A stretch of 62,641 bases of DNA, taken from NCBI RefSeq assembly GCF_004117855.1, contig NZ_QWBW01000011.1:401-63041 (forward strand), given 5' to 3'. The stretch is from Modicisalibacter coralii. GTDB lineage: Bacteria > Pseudomonadota > Gammaproteobacteria > Pseudomonadales > Halomonadaceae. A program made the translations under genes and the position numbers. Shown piece after piece: positions 31,532-45,273 of the stretch; positions within the stretch are counted from its first letter, which is position 1, and every line of letters begins with the position of its first letter. A model generated the notes under the pieces. The model saw nothing but the letters and a program-made list of their open reading frames with translations, did not search any database and was not told where the DNA came from.

Positions 31532-32393
31532 GGTGGCAAGCCTCGAGTCGGAAGAAGCGCCGGGCGGTGGCGGTGGTGGCCGTGGCGATGGTGGTCGCGT
31601 CGTCGCCGCGCCAGTGGGCGATCTCGTCGACGATCCAGGGCAGCAGTGCCGGTTCGTGGCGGCGCGCCCGGGGCTTGGTCGGCAGGTTGCGCGGCAGCAG
31701 GTAGGGGCAGTCGGTCTCGACCATCAGCCGTTCGAGCGGGATGTCGGCGAGCAGCTCGCGCAGATGGTGGCCGCGGCGTTCGTCGCACAGCCAGCCGGTC
31801 AGGCCGATGTGCAGGTCGAGGTCCAGATAGCCGTGCAGCGTCTCGCGGTCGCCGGTGAAGCAGTGCACCACCGCATCGGCGATGTCGTCGCGCCAGCTCG
31901 CCAGCATCTCGCGCATCCGCCGGCCGGCGTCGCGCTCGTGGACGAACAGCGGCAGCCCGGCCTCGGCGGCCAGGCCCAGCTGGGCCTCGAAGGCGCGCTC
32001 CTGGTCGGCCGGCGCGGAGAAGTTGCGGTTGAAGTCCAGGCCGCATTCACCGGCGGCGACCACTTCGGGGCGGCGATACAACTCGGCGAAGCCCTGGGCC
32101 AGCTCGGCGTTCCACTGGCTGGCCTCGTGGGGGTGAACGCCGGCGGTGGCGTAGAGCCCCGGGTGGGCGTCGGCGAGGGCGACGGCCTCGCGGGCATGGC
32201 GCAGGTCGGTGCCGGTGACGATCAGCGTCTCGACACCGGCGTCGCGGGCACGCTCGATCACCGCCTCGCGATCGCGGGCGAAGCTGTCGTGGGTCAGGTT
32301 GGCGCCGATGTCGACCAGCGGGGCCGGCGCCGTGAAGCGCAGCGCCTCCGGCAGGGGCATCTCGTCGCGGGTGTCGGGCGTCGTTGGGGACAT
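31524..32393 (-). CDS. tatD: TatD 3'-5' exonuclease/deoxyribonuclease
   Basis: 289 residues from the ATG at 32393, with GAGGAG at a good distance; the frame extends upstream to 32438 through the promoter. It follows E. coli TatD closely: DIGANLTHDSFARDR, TAGVHPHEASQW, AAGECGLDFNRNFS, VHCFTGDRE and VETDCPYLLPRNL, a TIM-barrel metal-dependent hydrolase. It digests single-stranded DNA and RNA and takes part in peroxide damage repair. It is divergent from uup. Confidence 0.95.
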   Translation of the reverse strand: MSPTTPDTRDEMPLPEALRFTAPAPLVDIGANLTHDSFARDREAVIERARDAGVETLIVTGTDLRHAREAVALADAHPGLYATAGVHPHEASQWNAELAQGFAELYRRPEVVAAGECGLDFNRNFSAPADQERAFEAQLGLAAEAGLPLFVHERDAGRRMREMLASWRDDIADAVVHCFTGDRETLHGYLDLDLHIGLTGWLCDERRGHHLRELLADIPLERLMVETDCPYLLPRNLPTKPRARRHEPALLPWIVDEIAHWRGDDATTIATATTATARRFFRLEACHHE

Positions 32394-32419
32394 TCGCCGC
32401 TCCTCGGTGCATGGGCCGA

Positions 32420-32476
32420 CCATTGTAACGCGATGCAAGGCGGGGCCACAGCGCCGCGGTGGCTGCGTTACAATGG
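32420..32476. promoter_or_regulatory. Divergent promoter region with perfect inverted repeat
   Basis: CCATTGTAACGC (32420-32431) and GCGTTACAATGG (32465-32476) are a perfect 12-bp inverted repeat. Each arm holds a TACAAT -10 box pointing outward: minus strand at 32422-32427 for tatD, plus strand at 32469-32474 for uup. Confidence 0.5.
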
Positions 32477-32506
32477 GCTTTTGACATTCGCGAAGCGAGG
32501 TAGTGC

Positions 32507-34450
<1,944 letters not shown>

Positions 34451-34465
34451 GGCGACGGCTGAGCG

Positions 34466-34495
34466 GCGGGCACCGGCGTCGATGCCGGTGCCCGC
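34466..34495. terminator. Bidirectional terminator hairpin
   Basis: GCGGGCACCGGC (34466-34477) pairs with GCCGGTGCCCGC (34484-34495) around a 6-nt loop, between the convergent uup and universal stress protein genes. No T-tract. Confidence 0.7.
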
Positions 34496-34502
34496 GACGG
34501 CG

Positions 34503-34961
34503 TTACTCGGCGGTGGTTTCGCCGTCCTTGCCGACACGTACCGCCAGCACGTCGCACTCGGCGCCGTGCAGCACGCCGGTGGAGGTCGAGCCCAGCAGCA
34601 GGGCGAAGCCGTGACGGCCGTGGGAGCCGACCACGATCAGGTCGACGTCGTTCTCCTTGGAGAAGCGGTGAATCTCGGTGTCCGGCATGCCGACCACGAC
34701 GTGCTGATCCTCGCGGGGAACGTCGTGGGGGTCGGCGATCTCCGCCAGGCGCTGCTTGGCATGATCATCCAACTGGTCCTGGATGCTGGTCAGGTCCATG
34801 GGGATGTCGCCGCCGTAGGCGAAGCCCAGGGGCTCCAGCGTATGGATGATGGACAGCTTGGCATGGTTGCGGCGGGCAATGGGGATCGCGCGCTCCAGGA
34901 CCCGGGTGGAATCCTTGGTGAGGTCCACGGCCACCAGGACGTGATGGTATTCACTGCTCAT
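34503..34961 (-). CDS. Universal stress protein (UspA family)
   Basis: 152 residues from the ATG at 34961 with AGGGAGG upstream; an upstream in-frame ATG at 34997 is less favoured. A single Usp domain: YHHVLVAVDLTKDS at the start and the nucleotide-binding VVGSHGRHGFALLLGST near the end. It has the glycine-rich loop that binds ATP in one Usp subclass; halophile relatives such as TeaD regulate a transporter, but no such partner lies here. Cytoplasmic, probable homodimer, stress-induced. Confidence 0.93.
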   Translation of the reverse strand: MSSEYHHVLVAVDLTKDSTRVLERAIPIARRNHAKLSIIHTLEPLGFAYGGDIPMDLTSIQDQLDDHAKQRLAEIADPHDVPREDQHVVVGMPDTEIHRFSKENDVDLIVVGSHGRHGFALLLGSTSTGVLHGAECDVLAVRVGKDGETTAE

Positions 34962-35048
34962 GGGAAAGCCCTCCCTTTCGACGAAACATGCCTTCACTCT
35001 AAGGCGTGGTTTTGCGCTTCACAACGATCCATATCAACGTTTTAGGAC

Positions 35049-35573
35049 ATGTCGATGACATTCTGGCTGGTTCTGGCCTTCACCATCCTGGCGATCCTCT
35101 CGCCGGTCCTGTGGCTGCGTCCCTCGCCGCGCGATCGGCGGCTGATCGACCTGCGCCGGGCCGCGCGCGAGGCGGGGGTGAGCGTGGATTTCGGCAAGGC
35201 GCCGCTGCACGAATCGAGCGGGCTGGTGGCCTATCGCTGGCGTTATCCGCAGACCCGCCCGGGGTCGCGCTTCGTCGCGGTGCGCGATGCTCACGCCAGC
35301 GAGGCGCTCAAGCCCTGCGCCGACGGCTGGCGCTGGCGCATCGAACCGCTGCGGCCGATGGGCGAATCGGCCCGTCATGCCTTCGAGGCGGTGCTGGCTG
35401 CGTTGCCGGAGGATGCGCTGGTGCTGGAGTCGACCCGCGATCATCTCTGGGTCTGGTGGAGGGAATCATGGAACGCGACACAGTTCGCCCATCACGAGCC
35501 GGCGATCGCCGGGCTGCGCGATGCGCTGGAGGGTGACGCGCCCCGCCGTGGCGGGCCGGCGACGCCGCCCTGA
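35049..35573 (+). CDS. Membrane-anchored hypothetical protein
   Basis: 174 residues. One N-terminal membrane segment (MTFWLVLAFTILAILSPVLW) followed by a soluble domain with RPSPRDRRLIDLRRAAREAG, then conserved aromatic positions (DHLWVWWRESWNATQF) and a Pro/Gly-rich tail. I do not recognise a function; similar short proteins occur in pseudomonads. It is divergent from the stress-protein gene and convergent with slyA. An alternative ATG lies two codons downstream. Confidence 0.72.
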   Translation: MSMTFWLVLAFTILAILSPVLWLRPSPRDRRLIDLRRAAREAGVSVDFGKAPLHESSGLVAYRWRYPQTRPGSRFVAVRDAHASEALKPCADGWRWRIEPLRPMGESARHAFEAVLAALPEDALVLESTRDHLWVWWRESWNATQFAHHEPAIAGLRDALEGDAPRRGGPATPP

Positions 35574-35609
35574 AAGAGGCTGGCGGGGCCAACAGGCCCC
35601 GCCGGGCAG

Positions 35610-36062
35610 TCAGCAGTCGTCGTGATCGGGTGTCCGCGTCTGCAGGCGCAGGCCGTTCTTCTCGATGCGCGAGAGCAGGTCGTCCAGCGTAGCGAGTTCT
35701 TCCTCGCTGATGCCGGCGAACATCTCGGTGCGCGCCTGGCTGGCGACGGCATCGATCTTTTCCAGCAGCGGCGTTGCCTGGGGTGTCAGGTAGACGCGCT
35801 TGGTGCGTCGATCGCTGGCGCAGGGGCGGCGTTCGATCAGCCCCTGGTCGGTCAACTGGTCGAGCGTGCGCACCAGCGACGGTGCCTCGACGCCGATGGC
35901 GCGAGCCAGGTCGCACTGGGGCTGGCCGTCGCCCATCTGCCATAGATGGTAGAGCGTCACCCAGCGGGTCTGGGTGAGGTCGAGCGGCGCCAGGCGTTCA
36001 TCGAGGATGGCGCGCCAGAGGCGAGGCAGGCGTGTGAGCTTGAATCCGATAGTCTCAGGCAT
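35610..36062 (-). CDS. slyA: SlyA/MarR-family transcription regulator
   Basis: 150 residues from the ATG at 36062 (MPETIGFKLTRL); the frame extends to 36149 but homologues start here. The winged-helix core closely follows SlyA: LAPLDLTQTRWVTLYHLWQM, DLARAIGVEAPSLVRTLDQL and ASDRRTKRVYLT. SlyA-type proteins bind palindromic DNA as dimers, often counter H-NS silencing, and can be released by small aromatic ligands. It is transcribed away from the membrane-anchored gene and follows the DUF5924 gene on the same strand. Confidence 0.9.
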   Translation of the reverse strand: MPETIGFKLTRLPRLWRAILDERLAPLDLTQTRWVTLYHLWQMGDGQPQCDLARAIGVEAPSLVRTLDQLTDQGLIERRPCASDRRTKRVYLTPQATPLLEKIDAVASQARTEMFAGISEEELATLDDLLSRIEKNGLRLQTRTPDHDDC

Positions 36063-36145
36063 TGGAGTTGTCGTTTCGCAGGCTAATATCATCCTAGATT
36101 GTCCGTGAACCACCGTGCATTGCAACCCCCTGCACGGTGCATGAA

Positions 36146-37273
36146 TCAATCGCCGCCGGGCAAAAGCTGACGAACGTCAAGACCCGGAATCCCGGGCGGC
36201 GGACGGATGGCGCCGTCGGCCCGTTCGGCGCCCTGGGGCGAGGTGGCGACACGAAAATGCATGACGCCGAGCCGCTGGCCGGTGGCGGTCATCACGTCGA
36301 TACGCCAGTCACCGGCGGAATCGCCGGGGAAGTGCTGCTTGTGGGTCCAGGCACGATAGCCCTTGTCGCGACCGCCGTGAATGATCAGCGGAATGCGGTC
36401 GATCACCTCGCCCTCGTGGCGCCAGACGTGATAGATCTTCTCGCGCAGCCCCCGGGGGGCGCGAATCGCGGTGTAGGCATACAGCCCCTGGGCCTGGAGG
36501 GCGGACTGGGTCAGTGTCAGGCTGCCCTCGGGCCGACGCTGCCCGGTGTCAAAGCCCGGCGACAGGGCGCTGCCGGTGATCCACAGCGTCGCCGGCGGGA
36601 TCCAGGCACGCCCCGCCCAGGCGGCGCCACCCAGCAGCATGGCCAGGCCGATCATCGCCAGCCACCGTAACAGCCCCTTGGGACGCAGCAGATGGATCAG
36701 GCTGGGCAGGCTGAAGACCATGGTCGCCAGCACCGCCAGCAGCAGCGTCTCGCCGGTGGTCAACTGGAGCATGATCGGCAGGGTGACCAGGATCACCAGG
36801 AACACGCACAGCGCGTGAAAGCCGAAGTACAGCCAGCGGTGGCGTTCGGCCAGATGGAAGTAGAGCGGGTCGAGGATCGATACGATCCCGCAGGCGATCA
36901 TCGCCAGGGTGAAAAACGCCTGGCCGCTGGCCCAGACCGTGGTCGCCAGCAGGAACGGCAGGGTGAAGAACAGCGTCTCCTGGTGGATCATCTGGGCGAT
37001 GAAGGTGGTCACGCCGCGTGGCAGCGTCGGGTAGCCGCGGCGTGCCAGAAGACGGCCTATCATGCTCTCGGAGAGCAGCAGGATCCAGGCGACCAGCAAC
37101 CCCAGCGCCAGCAGGGCACCGAGCGACTGCTGACGATCGACCAGAAAGAAGCTCAACGCGCCGATCAGGAATGCTAGCGGCGGCCATAGCCAGGCGTAGG
37201 GGCGCAGCCGCTTTACGACCCGTTCGGTGACGCGTTGCAGGCGCAGCAGCCGCGAAAAAGTGGCGGTCGTCAT
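36146..37273 (-). CDS. DUF5924/DUF2914 membrane protein
   Basis: 375 residues. The N-terminal half has about seven hydrophobic segments (starting near YAWLWPPLAFLIGALSFFL), then an extracytoplasmic C-terminal domain from about 245 with IRAPRGLREKIYHVWRHEG, RDKGYRAWTHKQHFPG and DWRIDVMTATGQRLG, which fits the DUF2914 family. Function unknown; an envelope role is inferred. It is divergent from fadB. Confidence 0.8.
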   Translation of the reverse strand: MTTATFSRLLRLQRVTERVVKRLRPYAWLWPPLAFLIGALSFFLVDRQQSLGALLALGLLVAWILLLSESMIGRLLARRGYPTLPRGVTTFIAQMIHQETLFFTLPFLLATTVWASGQAFFTLAMIACGIVSILDPLYFHLAERHRWLYFGFHALCVFLVILVTLPIMLQLTTGETLLLAVLATMVFSLPSLIHLLRPKGLLRWLAMIGLAMLLGGAAWAGRAWIPPATLWITGSALSPGFDTGQRRPEGSLTLTQSALQAQGLYAYTAIRAPRGLREKIYHVWRHEGEVIDRIPLIIHGGRDKGYRAWTHKQHFPGDSAGDWRIDVMTATGQRLGVMHFRVATSPQGAERADGAIRPPPGIPGLDVRQLLPGGD

Positions 37274-37439
37274 CGATGAAGTCTCACTGCAGTCTCCGGG
37301 GCCAGGACGCAGCGCATGCTAACAGGTGTCGGGAAGCGGCGGGAGTCGCCGGATCGCTACACTCTCGCCGTGATCCGGCCGCGATGAAATCCGCGATCCG
37401 TGCTTGACGGCGTGGCCGGGCTTGGCTCAAGCTAGCCGT

Positions 37440-37459
37440 ATTCAAACGCTTGTATGAAT
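37440..37459. promoter_or_regulatory. Probable fatty-acid regulator operator upstream of fadB
   Basis: ATTCAAACGCTTGTATGAAT is a near-perfect 20-bp palindrome (ATTCAwAC-N4-GTwTGAAT), ending 32 bases before the fadB ATG. The form resembles operators of PsrA/FadR-type fatty-acid regulators, which suits a fad operon. Confidence 0.55.
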
Positions 37460-37491
37460 ACCGTTCCCCTCCAACCCGTGGAGATAGGTCC

Positions 37492-40877
<3,386 letters not shown>

Positions 40878-40907
40878 TCCGCTGCGGCCTGTCTAGCCAG
40901 CCAGACA

Positions 40908-40935
40908 CCAACGGCGCCCCGCGGGGCGCCGTTGG
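40908..40935 (+). terminator. fadBA terminator hairpin
   Basis: CCAACGGCGCCCC (40908-40920) pairs with GGGGCGCCGTTGG (40923-40935) 31 bases after fadA. A short GTTC follows rather than a full T-tract. Confidence 0.7.
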
Positions 40936-41135
40936 CGTTCGTGGGGCGGCCTTGAATCGGTTTTTCTGATCCTCTGGCGTCGATAACTATCATTTAACGA
41001 CTCGGGCGCGCCTTCTATGATGGTCGTCACCCAACGCCGGGGTGCCGGGAGACGAGCGCCGACGCCTCGCATCCCGCGCACGGTCGTCCGACAGTGCCGG
41101 GCGATGCCCATCCTGACCGCGTTCGAGGGGATATC

Positions 41136-42344
41136 ATGGCCCGAGACACCGTCGTCGACCTGCTTGCCGACCTGGTGGCCTTCGACACCACCAGCCAGCG
41201 TTCCAACCTGGCGCTGATCGCCTTCATCGAGGATTACCTGGCCCGTCACGGCGTGGCGTCACGCCGCGTGCCCGACGCGAGCGGGGAAAAGGCCAATCTC
41301 TATGCCACCATCGGCCCCGCGGATCGTCCCGGCGTGATGCTCTCCGGGCACACCGATACCGTGCCGGTGACCGGCCAGCAGTGGCGCTTCGATCCGTTTC
41401 GCTTGAGCGTCGAGGGCGAGCGCCTGTTCGGCCGTGGCACGGCCGACATGAAAGGGTTCCTGGCCGCCGTGCTGGCCGCCGTCCCCACGCTGGTGGCGAC
41501 CGAACTGGCGGTGCCGGTGCACCTGGCGTTCTCCCATGACGAAGAGGTGGGGTGCCTGGGCGTGCGCACGCTGCTGGCGGACCTGGCCCAGCAGCCGGTA
41601 CTGCCGGTCGCCTGCCTGGTCGGTGAACCGACGTCCATGCGACCGGCCACCGCCCACAAGGGGAAACTGGCGGTGCGCCTGCATGTGCGGGGCAAGGCCT
41701 GTCATTCCGGCATGGCGCCCCAGGGCGTCAATGCCATCCACGCCGCTGCCCGTTTGATCGGTTGGGTCGAGCAGACGGCCGCAACCAAGGCGAGTCAGGG
41801 CCCCTTCGACGCGCGCTTTGCGGTGCCCCACACCACCTTGCAGGTCGGCACCATCCAGGGCGGGGCGGCGCTCAATATCGTGCCGCAGGACTGCCAGCTG
41901 GATATCGAGATCCGCAACGTCCCCGCCGACGACCCCGAGGCGCTGCTCGACAGCTTGATGGCCGTCGCCGCCACGCTGGAAACCGAAATGGCCGAGACCG
42001 CGCCGGAGGCGAACATTCGCCTGGAACGGCTCGGCGATTACCCGGGACTGTCGATGGCCGACGATCATGCCCTGGTGGACTTCATCATGGCGCTGCTCGA
42101 CGACCGGGCCCTGACACGCATCGGCTACGGCACCGAAGGCGGGCTGTTCCAGCGCGAGCTGGGGATTCCGACGCTGGTCTGCGGGCCCGGCAGCATGGAC
42201 CAGGGCCATCAGCCCGATGAGTTCGTGACCCGCGACCAGCTGGACCGCTGCGAGCGCTTCCTGGCGCGGCTGGCGGCGACGCTGGCCGGCCCCGAGGCCC
42301 ATCGTCTGGCAGTGGGCGAGTTCCCGCGGCCCGCGCCCGCGTGA
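41136..42344 (+). CDS. argE: M20 acetylornithine deacetylase
   Basis: 402 residues from the ATG at 41136 with GAGGGG upstream; the frame is open back to 41094. The M20 metal-binding residues are in SGHTDTVPV, GRGTADMKGF and SHDEEVGCLGV, and KACHSGMAPQGVNAI marks the dimerisation domain. It most resembles ArgE, which removes the acetyl group from N-acetylornithine in arginine synthesis. M20 enzymes acting on other N-acyl amino acids look similar, so the substrate is likely but unproven. Confidence 0.88.
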   Translation: MARDTVVDLLADLVAFDTTSQRSNLALIAFIEDYLARHGVASRRVPDASGEKANLYATIGPADRPGVMLSGHTDTVPVTGQQWRFDPFRLSVEGERLFGRGTADMKGFLAAVLAAVPTLVATELAVPVHLAFSHDEEVGCLGVRTLLADLAQQPVLPVACLVGEPTSMRPATAHKGKLAVRLHVRGKACHSGMAPQGVNAIHAAARLIGWVEQTAATKASQGPFDARFAVPHTTLQVGTIQGGAALNIVPQDCQLDIEIRNVPADDPEALLDSLMAVAATLETEMAETAPEANIRLERLGDYPGLSMADDHALVDFIMALLDDRALTRIGYGTEGGLFQRELGIPTLVCGPGSMDQGHQPDEFVTRDQLDRCERFLARLAATLAGPEAHRLAVGEFPRPAPA

Positions 42345-42371
42345 TTCGGCGCACGGCCCGCCCCAAACGAC

Positions 42372-42403
42372 AAGGCGACACCCGTGACGGGTGTCGCCTT
42401 TTT
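42372..42403 (+). terminator. argE rho-independent terminator
   Basis: AAGGCGACACCCG (42372-42384), loop TGA, CGGGTGTCGCCTT (42388-42400), continuing into TTTTT. Convergent with the DUF488 gene and possibly bidirectional. Confidence 0.9.
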
Positions 42404-42418
42404 CGTGGGATCGCCTAC

Positions 42419-42838
42419 CTATCGATGGCTGGCGTAGCAGGGCGACGAACTCGGTGAATCCCGGCTGGCGTCGTCCTCGTGTTCCAGGGCCTCGCTCACC
42501 ATGTCGCGCAGGATCGGCAGGTGCGAGTCGTCGAGATCCCGCGCGGCACTCAGCAGGGTCAGCCGACCCTCCCGGGCCCAGCGCATCAACGGCAGCAGGC
42601 AGTCCGGCGCATCCTGGATCTCCCAGCGATAGCGCCGGGCGAAGACCGCGTCGCTGATCTCGCCCTGATGCTTCTGCCGCCGCAGGGTGTTGGAGGGCGA
42701 GGCGTCACGGTACCAGTCGGTGAGTTGCAGCGATTCGCGGCGCTTGCCGCGTGGCCACAGCCGGTCGACCAGCACCCTCGCGCCGTCCTCCGTGTCGGCG
42801 TCAGCGTAGATTCGCTTGAGGCGAATGTCGTATCCCAT
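42419..42838 (-). CDS. DUF488 family protein (YeaO-like)
   Basis: 139 residues with AAGGAGG before the ATG at 42838. It contains the DUF488 core: IRLKRIYADA, RVLVDRLWPRGKRRE, RDASPSN and LTLLSAARDLDDSHL. The family is widespread with no defined activity. The last 20 residues are Ser- and Asp-rich and poorly conserved. Confidence 0.9.
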   Translation of the reverse strand: MGYDIRLKRIYADADTEDGARVLVDRLWPRGKRRESLQLTDWYRDASPSNTLRRQKHQGEISDAVFARRYRWEIQDAPDCLLPLMRWAREGRLTLLSAARDLDDSHLPILRDMVSEALEHEDDASRDSPSSSPCYASHR

Positions 42839-42978
42839 GCAGGCCTCCTTGCTTTACGGTTCCCGCCCCGGCGTACCCAGGCTCGTCGTTATCGGGCGTT
42901 GGTCGCCTCTTGCGTCGTTGTTCTCCCATCCTAGCGCAAGGTTGCCCTTCGCTGGGGGTTCTTACGGTGAGTCGCCAT

Positions 42979-43368
42979 TCACGATAGCGCCAGGGCGAAC
43001 AGGGCCATGGCGGCGAGAAAGCCGACGATGAACACCAGCGAGCGGGCCGTCGCCCAGTCGGCGGCGTAGCACAGGGCATGCAGCAGCCGGGCCGCCACGA
43101 ACAGCAGGGCGGCGCCCTCGGCCACGGCGCCCTGAACGCCGGCCAGCAGCGCGGCCGCGATCGCCGCGGTGAAGAGGATCAGCGCCTCCCAGGCGTTCTG
43201 CTGGGCGGCCCACAGCCGGGCGCCCAGCCCGGTGATCTCGGCATACTGGGCGCGCGGGTAGTGATTGTCGAAGCTGCCCAACTGACGGCGACGGCAGATC
43301 CCGCCGAGCATGGCGAGGGCGTAGGGAATCAGTGCCACCACCAGCAGGCACCCCAGCAGTACGGTCAT
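42979..43368 (-). CDS. MAPEG-family membrane protein
   Basis: 129 residues with AAGGAGG before the ATG. Four hydrophobic segments, with RAQYAEITGLGARLWAAQQN between the first two and ARLLHALCYAADW before the last, fit the MAPEG family (membrane-associated eicosanoid/glutathione metabolism). Bacterial members of this short type have no assigned substrate. It is divergent from idi. Confidence 0.88.
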   Translation of the reverse strand: MTVLLGCLLVVALIPYALAMLGGICRRRQLGSFDNHYPRAQYAEITGLGARLWAAQQNAWEALILFTAAIAAALLAGVQGAVAEGAALLFVAARLLHALCYAADWATARSLVFIVGFLAAMALFALALS

Positions 43369-43501
43369 TCGAGCCTCCTTGCTTGCGTTGCGATTGCCGA
43401 GCCCCGAGCTTAGTCATCGCCGGCGTTGCCGGCCAGTCACGGAGCTTGTCGCGCACGGGTGGTTTACACTGGCACCTCACGGACGAAGCGGGAGGCTACC
43501 C

Positions 43502-44041
43502 TTGAGCGAGCGACTCATCACCGCCATCGATGAACGCGGAGGCGTCTATCCCGTCGGCAAGCTCGAGGCACACCGTCGGGCCCTGCCGCATCTGGCGATT
43601 TCCGTGTTCGTCTTCCGCGGCGGGCAGACCCTGCTGCAACGCCGCGCCCCGGGCAAGTATCATTCGCCGGGCCAGTGGGCCAATGCCTGCTGCTCCCACC
43701 CGGACTGGCAAGAGGCTATCGCCACCTGCGCGGCACGCCGGCTGCGCGAGGAGATGGGGCTGGAACTGCCGCTGAGGCCCGCCGCCGTGATGGATTATCG
43801 CGCCGAGGTGGGCGGTGGCCTGGTGGAGAACGAACGCGTGCATTTCTTCGCGGCCGACTGGCCGACGCCGGCGCCGACGGTGGCTCCCGACCCCGAGGAA
43901 GTCGACGCCTATCGCTGGGTCGACGTGACGACGCTGCGCGAGGAAGTGGCGATGAACCCGGACGCCTTCACGCCCTGGTTGCGTATCTATCTGGCGCGGG
44001 CCGGGGAGACCGGAATCGAACGCCTGCGGGCTTCGGGCTAA
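43502..44041 (+). CDS. idi: Isopentenyl-diphosphate delta-isomerase (type 1)
   Basis: 179 residues from a TTG at 43502, supported by GGGAGG seven bases upstream; no ATG is available in the right place. It matches E. coli Idi in order: YPVGKLEAHRR, RRAPGKYHSPGQWANACCSHP with active Cys64, RRLREEMGLEL (Nudix box), ENERVHFFAA and FTPWLRIYL. It interconverts IPP and DMAPP. With the MEP pathway in most gammaproteobacteria it is accessory, balancing the C5 pool. Confidence 0.93.
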   Translation: MSERLITAIDERGGVYPVGKLEAHRRALPHLAISVFVFRGGQTLLQRRAPGKYHSPGQWANACCSHPDWQEAIATCAARRLREEMGLELPLRPAAVMDYRAEVGGGLVENERVHFFAADWPTPAPTVAPDPEEVDAYRWVDVTTLREEVAMNPDAFTPWLRIYLARAGETGIERLRASG

Positions 44042-44045
44042 CTCC

Positions 44046-44268
44046 GGGTTCTTCGCGGACAGCGTGAAACGTCAAGGCCCCGCTACGGAGAATGAAATCC
44101 CTCCCGCGAAAACCAGCTTGGATGGCCCACTGGCGCATGGGGTCTCCTGTGGGAGGGAACTCGTTCCCGATTGGCGCCGCAGGCGCCCGGCATGGCCGGA
44201 GAAACTACAATGCCCGCCGCCATCGCGAATAAATTCGCTCCCACAGAGGCCAACCAATCGGCAGGGGA
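44046..44268 (-). repeat. REP-like intergenic repeat, copy 2 (inverted)
   Basis: About 220 bp between idi and the LysR gene; the reverse complement of 24496-24716, sharing TGTGGGAGCGAATTTATTCG, the GGCGCCTGCGGCGCC centre, and the TTCACGC end near GCGGGGCCTTGACG. Small open frames across it are not genes. Confidence 0.85.
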
Positions 44269-44275
44269 CCTACCT

Positions 44276-45166
44276 CTAGCGGGGTGTTTCCTCGCTCAAC
44301 ATCCCGACGTCTTCCACGCAGTCGGTGCCGGTCACCGTCGCGCGCAGGGCGTTGCAGAAGCTGTCGAAGGCCTCGCTCATCTGCCCCGGGCTGCGGTGGA
44401 TCTCGATCTCCACGTGGCCCAGCTCGGGCAGGCCCTCGTCGATACCCAGGACGCGACACCCGGCGGGGACGCTGCGCGGCGTCTTCACGGTCATCGCCAG
44501 GCCCGCCTGCACGGCCAGGTTGATGCCGGTGGGGGACGGGCTGGTGTAGCGCACGTCCCAGGTGCGCGATTCCCGGCCCAGCGCGGCGAAGGCGTGGGCC
44601 CGGAAGATGCAGCCCTCGGGGTTCAGCGCCAGGGGCAGGCGTGACCAGCCGGTGGGGTCGACGTGCTCGGCGGCCACCCAGACCATCGGCTCGCGGCCCA
44701 GCAGCTCGCCGGTGTGCGTCGGGGCGTGGCGAATCGCCAGCACCACGTCCAGCAGGCCTTCCTGAAAGCGTTCCACCAGGCTGGCGCTGATGTCGCAGAC
44801 GATCTCGATGCGCACGTCGGGATGACTCTCGGCGAATTGGGGCAGCAGCCCGGGCAGGTAGGCGCTGGCCTGTTCCTCGGATATGCCCAGCCGAATCGAC
44901 TGACCCTTGCGGTCGGCGCCCATCACCCGTTGTGCTTCGTCCTGCAACTTGAGGATCTGTCGCGCATAGGGCAACAGTCGCCCCCCGGCCGCGGTCAACA
45001 GCACGCTGCGACTGGTGCGCTCGAACAGCGCCTCGCCCATGCGGTCCTCGAGGCGCTTGATCTGCAGGCTGACCGCCGACTGGGTCCGGCAGAGGATCTT
45101 ACCAGCGGCACTGAAGCCTTCGCACTCGGCCACGGTGACGAAGGCGCGTAGCAGGTCGGTATCCAT
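44276..45166 (-). CDS. LysR-family transcription regulator
   Basis: 296 residues. The N-terminal winged helix (LLRAFVTVAECEGFSAAGK, RTQSAVSLQIKRLEDRMG) and a periplasmic-binding-like effector domain follow the LysR plan. It is divergent from the oxygenase-M24-dehydrogenase operon across 107 AT-rich bases, the usual layout for a LysR protein controlling its neighbour in response to a pathway intermediate. The effector cannot be read from the sequence. Confidence 0.93.
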   Translation of the reverse strand: MDTDLLRAFVTVAECEGFSAAGKILCRTQSAVSLQIKRLEDRMGEALFERTSRSVLLTAAGGRLLPYARQILKLQDEAQRVMGADRKGQSIRLGISEEQASAYLPGLLPQFAESHPDVRIEIVCDISASLVERFQEGLLDVVLAIRHAPTHTGELLGREPMVWVAAEHVDPTGWSRLPLALNPEGCIFRAHAFAALGRESRTWDVRYTSPSPTGINLAVQAGLAMTVKTPRSVPAGCRVLGIDEGLPELGHVEIEIHRSPGQMSEAFDSFCNALRATVTGTDCVEDVGMLSEETPR

Positions 45167-45273
45167 GATCTATGAGACCCCGTAATTAATTATATCTTAA
45201 TCATTCATTTTCATTATGAAATTGCCGGCTCTAGGCTGTCCAGGTGAAACCACGATGTAAAGGAGATTTCACC
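45167..45273. promoter_or_regulatory. Divergent control region with RBS-embracing hairpin
   Basis: AT-rich segment with imperfect palindromes (TTTCATTATGAAA) that could be LysR half-sites. Next to the oxygenase start, GGTGAAA (45243-45249) pairs with TTTCACC (45267-45273), enclosing the Shine-Dalgarno AAAGGAG (45259-45265) and ending at the ATG. Confidence 0.55.

Noticed and set aside
44064-44279. 71-codon frame between idi and the LysR gene
   Set aside because: It lies in the second REP-like repeat copy.
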